A stretch of 64,000 nucleotides of DNA, from NCBI RefSeq assembly GCF_002878395.1, contig NW_025860098.1:225709-289708 (forward strand), read 5' to 3'. Under the pieces are notes generated by a model. That model ran no database searches and had not been told where the DNA came from. It worked only from the letters and a program-made list of their open reading frames with translations. Position numbers and translations under genes: made by a program. The DNA is from Capsicum annuum. Its lineage: Eukaryota; Streptophyta; Magnoliopsida; Solanales; Solanaceae. The first letter of the stretch is position 1. The number at the start of each line of letters is the position of its first letter. This document shows, in pieces, positions 22,979 through 34,605 of this stretch.

Positions 22979-24886
22979 TATCATGACCCGAGCTGGGGCC
23001 TAGCCGTGATGAGCATCCCGAACCATGAAGGCCCAGAATGCCCTTCTCTATCAATCTGTAATCATGCACATAATTCATATGATAGAAGGTAATGTAGAAA
23101 GAGAAATCCAATATGGAAACATGGTTAATCTAAATGTGATCATAATACTGAAACAAAAATCTAAAATATATCTGAATAATAATGTCTGACTGAGTCTACA
23201 AAATCTCTACCATGAACTAATCAAAGTTGTCTGAAAGATAGGACAAGGCCCCAGTAGACCAAAACCTATCTAATAGTAGTAATATGAAATAACCAGGCCT
23301 TTTGAATCATAGAAGGCTAACCACTGCAACTCTGATTTATGATCTGGAATCTCTACTGTTTATCTGGACCCCTAGACTGTGTCTTAGAACCTGGAAGGAG
23401 GGAGAGGGGTCAGCACAATTGTACTAGCACACGAAGCAATCCAAAATAGAGTAATTGAACATATATGTATATATATAATACGTGAGAGCAAATTTTTCAT
23501 CAAGCATTATGCATAAAATAGTTTTTGAAAACACATGGGCATATTCTGAAAATATGTAACCTATCTGTAAATCTCAAAATCTGATCTGTGTATTACATTT
23601 GAGTTAGGTGGTATCCCCTACAAGTATGATATTCCATAGGCGATATGGAATCCGTTATTGACTCGGCGGGGAAGCCTCCAACCCGAGTATGCCGCAAGGG
23701 TTGGAGTTCCTAAATCTGATACACCACATGACACTTAAGTCAGCGTATAATAATATACCCGTGTTGGCAAACCACGATTTTGGGAAAAGAGTTGTATGAA
23801 CTCACGCCTTTTTCGGGGTACCACCTAAGCTCTCTTTATGCCCTATTTTAGACTTTTCTGAACATGCATCATTCTAAAGTTCTAAAATATGCAAATCTGA
23901 TAAAGTCTGATTTCTGCATATGTCTGTGTCTGTTATGGTATTTTATGAGTTTGGTATCGTCATACCAAGACTTTCAAGTCATGATTTCTGAGCCATAATA
24001 CATTAAGATAAATCTTTTTATTTAAAACATAGCTTAGACCACCAAAAACATGCAACTAATATAGAATATTTTGTGTTGCAAAACTCAAGTCAAAATCATG
24101 CAAACACTTCATCAAACATATGGTGGTCTAGTGCCTTTAGCAAATCATGCACTCTTTTATTACATGCATTATGAACATTAAACATTCATGCTAAATTCCC
24201 TCTTTAGTGATTTAAAACCACCTTCAAATCATAACAAGAGTTCAACCATTTCATATAATGCTTTTCAAGAATGCATTGCAAAATAATTCATAAGCTATGA
24301 AAAATTTGAAAATTCATAATAAGAGGGAATTTGCCAAAATTCATGCTCTCAACAAGAATTCATTCTTAAATACATGCTTTCATACATACATATTCTCAAA
24401 TCCCTTTAGAGAAGGTCAAAACGATCAAAACAATGATGTTAAAACATCTAGTACGTGAATATATACATAATTTCAAAAACCCCATTATAAAACATGATTA
24501 TTCTATGCCCATGATAATTTAGGAAAACCCCGCGTACCTCTATTTCAAAAAATAATGGGTGCTTCTTGAAGCCTGTGGATTGGGGATTCCGAATCTCTAA
24601 TCAATTTTGAAAATTCACGGTTGAATCTTGATTTATTTGGGTTTTTAGTTTGAAACCCTTAGGAGTGTTCTTGAGAATTTTTAGATGAATGTGGATGTAT
24701 TTTGGAGAATTGGGGATTGAATTTCGTGTTTATAACTGAATAAGGGTGGAAAAAAGACCATTTTGGCCCAAAAACGGAGTGTATAAGTCACTTGAAACCA
24801 TTACATAGGCGCCACCTATGCTATCGCCTATGTTTACATAGGCTCCTCTTATGCTATCGCCTATGTTTACATAGGCGCCGCATATG
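22979..24886 (-). repeat. E2 3' LTR, 5'-truncated
   Basis: Colinear with 26915-28830 but lacking the first part of the LTR. It ends (plus-strand left edge) TATCATGACCC against TGTCATAACCC in the partner. The truncation point is inside the ATAGGCG hairpin island (24806-24886). A TATA-like TATAAACA is on the minus strand at 24727-24734. Confidence 0.8.
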
Positions 24887-26705
24887 GAAATAGGACGAGT
24901 GTCTGCCAACATATCAATACCAAACTCAATCTCCCTATCAGGTGGTATTCCTGGGAGATCATTTGGAAAGACTTCTGGGAATTCTTTTACTACAGGAACA
25001 GATTAAAGAGAAAGACTCTTGGCATTGGAGTCCTTAACTCGGGTAAGGTGGTACAATCAACCTTTAGAAATGAGTTTGCGGGCTCTGAGATAGGATATAA
25101 AGTGCCCTATGGGTGCTAAAGAATGTCTTTCCCACTCTTATAACTTGTTCGTTTGGGAAAGAAAAAGTGACCCTTTGATTCCTATAATCTAATGTGGCAT
25201 AGCATGAATAGAGCCAATCTATTCCCAAGATAGCATCAAAAGCAACCATATCTAACTCTATGAGATCTGCTAACGTATCACGGCTACCAAGAGTTATAAT
25301 ACAACCCCTGTATACCCTCCTAGAAATAATAGAATCCCCCACCGGGATGGAAACAGAAAAGGGTTCAGAAATCACACTGGGCTCAAACCCGAAACCTACA
25401 GCCACATAAGGGGTCACATAGGATAAAGTAGAACTGGGATCAAGTAACACATAAACATCACGGGAAAAGATTTATAACATACCGGTAACAATATCTGGGG
25501 AAGCTTCCGCCTCCTGGCGGTTGGTCAAAGCATTAACCGATTGTGACTGTTCCCGACAGCTGATGTGGTGCCTTTCTAAGGTGGGGGTGGTGCCAAAGAA
25601 TTTTCCTGAGACTTTGCACCACCAACATTCTTTCTAGAAGATGGAAATTCCCTCTAAAAGTGACCCAACTGACCACATGAATAAAACACTATCGAGCTCA
25701 AATGACACCTTCCTGGATGATTTCTACCACAAGTCTCACACCGTAGACTGTGCATTACCCCAATTCTTTTTTTTCTGCCATTTATTTCCCCACTTACTGC
25801 CTTGAGGCTGACTGTGACTCTGGTCGGCTGATCTGGCTCTTTTCTCTTATCTTTCCACCTCCCTAGCTTAAGAGATCTTTTTATTTTTCTTTTCTACCAG
25901 CTGTATATGAACGGTCACCCTAGCAAAGTCTAACTCCTTATTCAATATTTCCCTCTGACACTCAAGCACCAGGTTATCAGAAAGGCCGAGATGAAAATTT
26001 TATTATTCGGGCTCTCATATTACTAGTCAACTCTGGTGCATAGCGGGCTATTTTATTAAACTTCAAAGTGTACTCCTGGACACTCATACTGCCCTGCTTC
26101 AGATTCATAAACTCTTTCACTTTGGACTCCCTCAACTCCATAGGAAAGAATCTGTCAAGGAACGCTTCCACAAATTTACAACAAATTGTAGGCTCAGCAC
26201 TCTCACCTTTTGCATCCTTCCAGTTGGAATACCATTTACTCTCAACATCCTTAAGATGATATGTTGCTAGTTCAACCCATTCAACCTCATCCACATGCAT
26301 TACCTTAAAGATCTTTTACATCTCATCCACGAACTCCTATGGATCTTTCTCTACCTTGGTGATAGTGAACTTAGGTGGGTTCATTTTCATGAAATTTCTG
26401 ACCCTGGTAGCCTCAGACATAACAGATGCAGACCCAACATCTTTTGATTGTTGAGCCTGGTTAGCAACCAAATGTGTCAGCATATGAATAGACCGTCTGA
26501 ATTCTGCATTTGAAATATCTCTCTGAGCAGTTGGGGGATGGTTGTCATCAGTTCACAAAGCCCAAGGTGGACTAGTCGGGACTGGAGAGACTCCTAGATT
26601 AGGGACAGGTTCTGCAGTGTGAGCTCTGTTATGGGTCCACATCCTATGAGTGAGACGGACCTCATCTTCCTAAGCATTCTGATCGATAATACAATGTGAA
26701 GGCAT
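24887..26705 (-). pseudogene. E2 gag-protease remnant, cut at the start of RT
   Basis: Start ATG at 26705-26703 (MPSH). The frame continues through stops to the 26300-25977 stretch with YHLKDVESKWYSNWK and CCKFVEAFLDRFFP, typical gag capsid text, then LKQGSMSVQEYTLKFNKI. Around 25745-25655 are two zinc-knuckle-like motifs, CETCGRNHPGRC and CGQLGHF, as in Tekay gag. Protease at 25450-25064: LLDPSSTLSYVTP holds the catalytic site with Pro-Ser where Ser-Gly is usual, followed by LADLIELDMVAFDAILGIDWL. The frame continues to LADTRPIS, the entry into RT, and stops at the deletion junction. Several Gln or Trp codons are now stops. Confidence 0.85.
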
Positions 26706-26898
26706 AGCTGTGTTTATGAAATACAAGAGATCATTGATTAGGGGACAGTTCATACTCTGAAGACAAACTAAATCACAAAGAAGGAAAATATTTCCTAAAT
26801 GCCTAGTAACCTCTTGCTTATAAGCGTGGTGCGCTATACACCCATAACCAAGACTCTACCTGACGTGATTTCGTAGATACCCTAGGACCATGACCCAT

Positions 26899-26910
26899 GC
26901 TCTGATACCA
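26899..26910 (-). other. E2 primer binding site (tRNA-Met type)
   Basis: Minus strand TGGTATCAGAGC, four bases after the 5' LTR end. Same type and spacing as D1. The 190 bp between here and the gag ATG is leader sequence. Confidence 0.85.
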
Positions 26911-26914
26911 AGTT

Positions 26915-29243
26915 TGTCATAACCCGAGCCAGGGCCTAGCCGTGATGAGTATCCCAAACCATGAAGGCTCGGAACAACCTTCTCTATCTATCTGGTAATC
27001 ATGCACATAATTCATATGATAGAAGGTAATGCGGAAAGAGAAATCTAATATGAAAATATGTCCAATCTGAATGTGATCATAATACTGAAACTGAAATCTA
27101 AAATATATCTGAATAATAATGTCCGACTCAGTCTGAAAAATCTGTACCATGAACTAATCAAAGTTGTCTGAAATCTGGGACAAGGCCCCCAGTAGACCAA
27201 AACCTATCTATTAGTAGAAATATGAAATAACCAGGCCTTCTGAATCATATAAGGCTCACCACTGTAACTCTGATCTGTGATCTGGAATCTCTACTATTTA
27301 TTTGGACCCCTACACTGTGCCTCAGAACTTGGAAGGAGGGGGAGGGGTCTGCACAATTGTACTGGAATGCGAAGCAATCCAAAATAGAGTAATTGAACAT
27401 ATATGTATATATATATATATAATACGTGAGAGCAAATTTTTCATCAAACATTATGAATAAAATAGTTTCTGAAAACACATGGGCATCTTCTGAAAATATG
27501 TAACCTTTCTATAAATCTCAAACTCTGATTTGTGTATTACTTTTGAGTTAGGTGGTATCCCTTACAAGTATGATATTCCACGGGTGATATGGAATCTTCC
27601 ATTGACTCGGAGGGTAAGCCTCCACCCGAGTATGCTGCAAGGGTTGGAGTTTCTGAATCTGATATGCCACACGACACTTAAGTCAGCATATAATAATATA
27701 CTAGGGTCGGCAAACCACGATTTTGGCCAAAGAGTTTTCTAAACTCACACCTTCTTCGAGGAACCACCTAAGCTCTCTTTATGCCCTATTTTAGCCTTTT
27801 TTGAATATGCATCATTCTAAAGTTCTAAAATATGCAAATCTGATAAAGTTTGATTTCTGTATTTGTCTGTGTCTATTATGGAATTTTCTGAGTTTAGTAT
27901 CGCCATACAAAGACTTGCAAGTCATGATTTCTGAGCCATAATACATTAAGATAAATATTTTTATTTGAAACATAGCTTAGACCACCAAAAACATACAACT
28001 GATATAGAAGATTTCGTGTTCTGAAAGTCAAGTCAAAATCATGCAAACACTTCATCAAACATATAGTGGTCTAGTGCCTTTAGCAAATCATGCACTCTTT
28101 TATTACATGCATTATGAACATTAAACATTTATGCTAAATTCCTTCTGTTGTGATTTAAAACCACCTTCAAATCATAACAAGAGTTCAACCATTTCATATA
28201 ATGCTTTTCAAGAATGCATTGCAAAGTAATTCATATGCTATGAAAATCTGAAAATTCTTAATAAGAGGGAAATCACCAAAAGTCATGCTCTCAACAAAAA
28301 TTAATTCTTAAATACATGCTTTGATAAATACATATTCTTAAATCCCTTTAGGGAAGGCCAAAAGGCCAAAACAATGATGTTAAAACATCTAGTACATGTG
28401 TATATACATAGTTTCAAAAAACCCATTTCTAAAACATGATTTTTCTATGCTCATGAGAATTTAGGAAAACCCCACGTACCTCTATTTCAGAAAATAATGG
28501 GTGCTTCTTGAAGCCTGTTGATTGGGGATTCCGAATCTCTAATCGATTTTGAAAACTCATGGTTGAATCTTGATTTATTTGGGTTTTTAGTTTGAAACCC
28601 TTGGGAGTGTTCTTGAGAAATTTTAGATGAATGTGGATGTATTTTGGAGAACTGGGGACTGAATTTCGTGTTTATAACTGAATAAGGGTGGAAAAAGGAC
28701 TATTTTCCCCTAAAAACGGAGTGTTTGTCACTTGAGACTATTACATAGGCGCCGCCGCCTATGCTATCGCCAATGTTTACATAGGCGCCACCTATGCCAT
28801 CGCCTATGTTTACATAGGCTCTGCATATGCTATCGCATATGCTTTCCAGTGGCCATGTACAACTGGTTAGGCGACGCATACTACTTTGAAAGGCCATAAC
28901 TTCTTGCTCGGGTGCCAAATTTTAGCAGAATTGGTATCGTTGGAAAGATAAATCAAAAACCTCTCTTTTTAAACATAGTAGGGTCTCTAATTCATCATAT
29001 ACAAAGAGTAATGGTCGATAGAAGTTGGTAAAAATTAAAATGTCCACTTAAACTTAATTGATCGAAGTAGTTTTCAACTAGTCCTTGAGTCAAAAGACCT
29101 CTATGGTCTAAATTCAAGCTTGAACGGATTCACATACTAAACAAATAATTAACATGCCATATTGGCATAGGATTTATGTCTTCGGGATTATCAATGCATC
29201 GAAATCATGATCTATATTGTAGCCCAAAATGCGGGGCGTTACA
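26915..29243 (-). repeat. E2 5' LTR
   Basis: About 2.33 kb. In element sense it starts TGTAACGCCCCGC and ends GGTTATGACA. It contains an ATAGGCG hairpin island at 28742-28875 and, about 66 bp downstream in element sense, a TATA-like TATAAACA (28669-28676). Open frames inside it are not supported. Confidence 0.85.
28742..28875. repeat. ATAGGCG hairpin island in the E2 LTR
   Basis: Three tandem hairpin units. The clearest, 28779-28809, has nine-base arms ACATAGGCG and CGCCTATGT around a 13-base core and is 31 bp long, as in B1 at 8825-8855. The counterpart island in the other LTR (24806-24886) is where the E2 internal deletion ends. Confidence 0.75.
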
Positions 29244-30243
29244 AATTCACATATCAAGGTTTTCAACATATAATAGTAATAATTCAACACACAAGGGAAA
29301 CACGAATATTTCGTTCATCAATTAACATATATCAATATTATGGGAATAACATTCAACTTGCAAATCTCAAGAACTCAACATAAAGTTCATATGAATAATA
29401 CCACAAATAAATTAGTTTTCATGATTCTTGAGATAACTCATCGAATTAAAAATCAATTTAACATCAACAACATGATTTTAAACATCCCACAACAAAATAT
29501 TCATGATACATAACTTAAAACTTGATTCTTGAGATCCATGGATGAAAGGAATCCATGAATGAACATTATACATACCTTAATACTTGATTCTATGAAGATT
29601 GATGGAGAGAATTTCTTGAAATTAAATCTCCAATTGAAAACCATCTTCTTGTTCTTGAGAGAAAATGGAAGAAAAAAGTGTATTTTAGTTGAAAATGCAG
29701 TTAATTCCGTGTTTATGGAATATATAGGGGTGGAAGATGACAAAAATTCCCTTAAGAAAAGAGAGAAAGACGCAACTGTCCCTTTGTTGACCATCTAATA
29801 GGCTGCAGTAAATTAATCATAACTCTTTACTCAAAAGTTGGATTTGGATGAAACTACTTGCATTAGAAAGAAGACTCAAAGATCTTTTATTTGATATATA
29901 GCAGACCTCCCAGTTTATTATATACAAGAAGTTATGATCATTTAAATTTGACCCTTAAATTTTGGCCTGAAATGCGCCCAAAATGTGGGAGCATTTCAAA
30001 CCAGTGAGTTCAGCCACTGAAATGCTCCCAAAATGTGCCTGAAATATGCCCAAGGAATGCTAGGGACTTTCGCCATTGCAACGCAACTTGAAAATCTAAA
30101 AACGGAGGACTAAATCCCCGAAGTTCGGAGGCTTGAAATATGACCAGGTGTTGAACACTTAGCAAAAATTTTTAAGTGTTGGATTTTATTCTTATCAATT
30201 CTTAAGGAGCTCAGTTAGACTTGGAATTTTATGGGGTCTTACA
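29244..30243 (-). repeat. D1 3' LTR, right part (5' end of the LTR)
   Basis: Matches 44735-45749 of the 5' LTR. In element sense it starts TGTAAGACCCC at 30243. It contains an inverted repeat with arms GAAATGC and GCATTTC (29969-29997), and a TATA-like TATATA on the minus strand near 29720. Confidence 0.85.
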
Positions 30244-30256
30244 ATATCTTCCCCTC
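30244..30256 (-). other. D1 polypurine tract
   Basis: Minus strand reads GAGGGGAAGATAT directly before the 3' LTR, preceded by text encoding or derived from IRGRMS-like pol ends (ATTCGAGGACGAATGT). This is the usual 3' end of Del/Tekay interiors, although no pol precedes it here. Confidence 0.75.
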
Positions 30257-32246
30257 GGGGACATTCGTCCTCGAATGTGACTGACTGAGAGGCGAAATAA
30301 TAAGCTGAACATGAACTAAACATGAATGATTGAAATATGATTTCATGACTGACATGACTGATAAGCTAAATTTATATCTTACTGGACATGCATATCTGAT
30401 GCATGAGTAAGTGATTCATGAATGCATGACTGAGTATTCTAATGAACTGAATTTCTCCAAATAAGAATGCATATCTGATGCATGATTATACAACTAATTT
30501 GATACATGAATGTACGACTGAATAGGAAATGGTGCTTAGTACCAGGCTTGTGATGGGAACCTGAGCATGAATTTGTATACCAAGTTTGGTACTGAAATCT
30601 GAACATAAAACTAAATGAGTTCAAGGAATATTGTTACCCTGAACTGAACATGTTGATGAGCCTGAGATTTATTACCAATTATGCCTAAGCAAAAACATGA
30701 GAACACAACTGAGTCTGGAACGTGATGTATGAACTGAATACCATAATCTGAACTGAGTCTGTAATATGTGACACGGACTGAGTATCGTGAACTAAACTGA
30801 GCCATTGAGTATATGGATTAGGACTGAGATTTTGGGGCTACAGGGTCAACTTATGAGTAACCCTTCCTCTAAACTGGAATCACTGAGAAAGAGAGAAGCA
30901 TGTTTATGTCATGAATGTTCAGGGAATTAGAGCGTATCTCCCCCTTGGGATACTATAACCCTTGAAGAAGGTTGTACTAAATTTGCTGAAGTATTGAGGA
31001 AAACTGAGGTGATGCATAAGGCACCTAGGAACTAAATCATGAATGATTAACTGGGTTCTGAAACTGAGGCATATTACATGAATTGAGATGAGCTTGCATC
31101 TACCTGGCTGGTTTATCTGGGAATGATTACATTCTTTTATGAGATTTTGGCTAGTGTGCAAAAATAGATAGATGGGAAAACCAAACTGTATGAACTTGTT
31201 TGTATAAGATAGCAGAGTACAAAAATCACATCCTGATTAGAATTCGATAAGATGAGTTGAGGCTTATGAACATCATTTAAAATGAAGTGACTAAGCCTCA
31301 TACACTATATATGGGACTGCTAAAAAGATTTATGTGGGTACTGAGCATAAGGGCATAAATACACTAACTTATCTGATTAACTGAACAACTGGTAGCTGAA
31401 TACTGGGACTGTAAGGCTGAACTATACTTCCCCTGAATAGGTGGACTAAATTTATAGAGTATTATGCATAGAAGGTAATGACAACTGAGTAACATGAGGT
31501 GACTGAGCATGGATTCCTGAATTCTGTATTATTTGTGAATGCGACACCAAACTTGTGACATGGTTCTAAAATAGTCTATAAATTAGAGTACTGAAACACT
31601 GATAACTGAGTAACTGATAATTATACGCTATGTTCAAGCAAACCTAAAATTGAACTAAGTTTCTGATCTGGTTACTAAACTGAAGATGACATTATAACTA
31701 AGACTGTAGCTGGTATAGAAGTACTAAATTTTGAGGCTAAGTAATTGGTAACTGAAGCTATGGTTCTGTAGGACTATCTGAGTCCTTTACCAAATATTTA
31801 TTTATGAACTTTCACTGTAACTGAGGTTTAGACTAATACTGAAATGCTGAATTCTGGGACCAAACACTGATTACTGAAACTGTATCTGAGATAGTAACTG
31901 AGTTTTAATAGCTATGAGATGGGGAATGATAGGGTATTTCTGAGTTTGTGGCCAATCACATAACCATCCGTAGGGACTATCTGAGAAAGCCCTAGCTTTT
32001 GGAACTTTAGCTTCACTATTTCTATTACCTTTAAGTAAGGTGGAGTTGACATGTGTGGAACATGATGGAAATCTACATGAGTTTCTTAGAGGACTTTTCT
32101 ATAGCACGATCTGAGACATGAAAGAAGGGAAACTTTCCTAAAATATCTCATAGCCTCCTGCACATAAGTGTGGTGCACAACACACCCATATACAAGACTC
32201 AACTAGATGTGGCTTTTCAGACTTCCTAGGACATTGTTGAACCTTA
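30257..32246 (-). other. D1 interior without coding capacity
   Basis: About 2.0 kb. The PBS-proximal 250 bp (down to about 32000) resembles the leader of Tekay-type elements (for example GGGTGTGTTGTGCACCACAC). The rest is low-complexity DNA dominated by CTGA and ACTGAA strings, like parts of the D LTR itself, with stops in all frames. Either the coding region was replaced or this is a family of coding-free carriers. Confidence 0.65.
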
Positions 32247-32259
32247 GGCTCTGATACCA
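32247..32259 (-). other. D1 primer binding site (tRNA-Met type)
   Basis: Minus strand TGGTATCAGAGCC, a perfect match to the common tRNA-Met PBS, four bases from the LTR end at 32264. Confidence 0.9.
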
Positions 32260-32263
32260 AGTT

Positions 32264-32918
32264 TGTAACGCCCTAATTTTTTGAACCGAAATGCTAGACG
32301 GTGGTTATAATCCTGACGGATTGAAAGTTAACCCATGACTGATATCTGTACCTATACACTACATAATATACTGAATAAATGCGGAACACATAAAATCTAT
32401 AAGGCCATAAGGTTCAAATATGATAAAATATAACATCTGGTGGGGTATGAAATACCCCAAACAACTGAAATAAGTTGAAATCTGAGCATGCTATTGACTG
32501 AAAAGCCTCTACCTATCTTAATAAAGAGTTGAATGGGACATGTCCCCAACTAACTCCATCTAGCAAAATTGAACTGAAATACTAAATAATAATAAAATAA
32601 TCATGTAATCCTTGAATGAAAAGGACTCACTGCAACTCAGAGTACTTGAATGCTACAGCTACTGCTGATCTGGAATTCGTATCTCAGAACCTATAATGTA
32701 AAATAAAAAGAAACACCATAGCGCAAATGCGTTAGTACGTTTGAATGTACTGAGTATGCAAGTGAGGCAGGCTGAATGCATTGGGTTCATATGCATGAAC
32801 TATACTAACTTACATAATGACATGAACATAAGAATACATGCATGAATACGTAACTGTAACTGACATCATGATAGGCCTGAATACTGAGTTCTGACTACTC
32901 AGTCTACTGATAACATGG
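32264..32918 (-). repeat. D1 5' LTR, PBS-side part
   Basis: The 3' end of the LTR in element sense, ending GGGCGTTACA at 32264. Colinear with 59666-60350 of the solo LTR D2. Its right edge CATGG (32914-32918) is one copy of the E3 target duplication. Confidence 0.85.
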
Positions 32919-34583
32919 TGTAGACACGTAATTTCGTCCCTTCACAATATAGTTTCATCTTTTATCCCGTCTTACCACGTATCCTATCCACGTGGTAATT
33001 TTTCCACAAGAAAAACAAAATTAATAATCACTTTATCTTTTTACCTATTTATTTATTTATGTGTCTTTAGCAAAATAACAAAAGATAAAAATTTTTGTCT
33101 TCTTTTAAAACCTCCTAACAACCCCTCCAATAAAATAAAACCATCTTACATTATTCCAATCATCACCACACTAACTACCTATGTGATCCCCCCCTCTTTT
33201 TTCTTATCCACAAAGAAAGAATATATGTGGGACCTACCAAAATTCCCACATCATAACAAATCCATACCCATTATAAAAGGAAAATTCTAAGAGGGAAAAA
33301 AAGAGGCTCATTCTTGGATCATCATCTTCTCCACAGTAACAAAAATCACAAAATAATCTTCCTCATAAGAACAAAAATAACAACAACAAAATAAAATACG
33401 TCGGTGATCAGTAACTGCGTGAACAGTAACGGTGTGAAAAGTGACGGTGAACAGGTTATTACTTTTCGAGTTGGATTATTGGTGTTAAGGTTCCACTCGA
33501 GGTTTCCAGGTGCAGACTCTCTTTATTCGAATAACATTGAGTTTGAAAGCTTCAAACTGAGATCCAATTCTACTCTCTTTCTCTTTTTATTTCATTTTTT
33601 ATTATATTTGGTGTTGGATTAAATATTATGTGTTATTGGATCCTTGTTGGTGATGAATGCGTGTTTATGTTGACTTATGGTTGGTTTGCTTGATTATGGT
33701 TTTGGTGAAATGGTATCTCGTTTGAGAATTGAAATTGGTTGTTTGGGGATTGAACTGAGAAATTAATAAAAAGTTAAATTTAGATTAACTTTGGTTTATT
33801 GTTGTTTTGTTTAATTTGTAATGAGAATTAATATTGTTGGAATATGATAGAATTATGATATGTTGAAATGGATAGGCAAACGTCGGTTTGGGTAGGAAAA
33901 ATTAGGAGTGATGTGTTTATGAATTGTTTTGAATGTTTAATGTGCGTGCAAATGTTTGGTTTTTAGTTTATCGTGTTTAATTAGAATGCATCATTTGGTC
34001 GGGGAATGACCCAAAGTACTTGTATTATTTTTATTCGGGGAATTCCCTAAAGTATTTGTACTCGGAGGACATTCGTGATGAAGGCCCGAGGCATCGGTTG
34101 AGGCATTGGAGTATAGTCTAAAATTAGTTTAGAATAGCATTTTACATTTTTGTATTTTTCTATTTTTTTGGACTGTATAAATCAGACTGAACATTATTTT
34201 TTGAACTTGTTTTGTTTTGGTGTGAATGTTTGTTTTTCATGTTTGTTTGGTTTATACGTCTCGTAGTGTTTAAATTAGCCGATACGCTCCACCAATCGAC
34301 CATGATCGAACCATGGGATCGAAGGGTGCCTAACACCTTCCCCTCAGTCAACAGAATTCCTTAGCCGGAATCTCTGTTCGCAAACCAGTTTAAAGAGTCA
34401 AATGGTTTGGAAAAAGGGTTTCCAAAGGTGACTTGGTACACCTGATTTATGCCAAGTGGCGACTCTGAATAAAAATGTAAATGTTCATTTTTTGAAACAA
34501 ATTTTTATCTTTTGTCACTTTGATAATAAAACCCTTTCTAAACATAAAATGAATCTTTTGGAGTATGAAAAAATGGTGTGACA
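32919..34583 (+). repeat. E3 5' LTR
   Basis: 1,665 bp from TGTAGACACG to GGTGTGACA. It contains an eight-base inverted repeat TTACCACG/CGTGGTAA (32972-32998), a strong TATA-like TATAAAAG at 33272-33279, and a short array of 15-bp repeats after 33406. Near the end, TGGCGACTCTG at 34457-34467 resembles the element's own PBS. The open frame at 33404-33622 is LTR sequence. Confidence 0.85.
33272..33279 (+). promoter_or_regulatory. TATA-like box of the E3 LTR
   Basis: TATAAAAG about 353 bp into the LTR, conserved at 41944-41951 in the 3' LTR. Matches the plant TATA consensus well. The transcription start would be expected about 30 bp downstream. Confidence 0.6.
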
Positions 34584-34587
34584 GCTC

Positions 34588-34605
34588 TGGAGACTCTGTT
34601 GGGGA
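34588..34605 (+). other. E3 primer binding site
   Basis: TGGAGACTCTGTTGGGGA, four bases after the LTR end, close to TGGCGACTCTGCTGGGGA. I remember the latter as a tRNA-Arg type PBS of Tat/Ogre-like elements. The tRNA assignment is from memory. Confidence 0.65.

Larger units (their letters stand above)
22979..29243 (-). mobile_element. Element E2: internally deleted Tekay-like retrotransposon
   Basis: A 6.3 kb minus-strand element inserted in the D1 3' LTR with flanks GATTC (22974-22978) and AATTC (29244-29248). Order: 5' LTR 29243-26915, PBS 26910-26899, gag-protease 26705-24887, then a direct jump into the middle of the 3' LTR (24886-22979). RT, RNase H, integrase, PPT and the first several hundred bases of the 3' LTR are gone. 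The two LTRs are otherwise colinear, including a TA microsatellite of different length (about 23461 and 27402). Confidence 0.85.

Noticed and set aside
32247..32259. Possible tRNA gene fragments at GGCTCTGATACCA sites (also 26899)
   Set aside because: Only the priming-site complement is present, right next to LTR ends; no cloverleaf follows.
33404..33622. LTR open frame with VNSNG-type repeats (also 42075-42263)
   Set aside because: Lies wholly in the E3 LTR downstream of its TATA-like box; the repeat is a 15-bp DNA repeat, and both frames end without a known domain.
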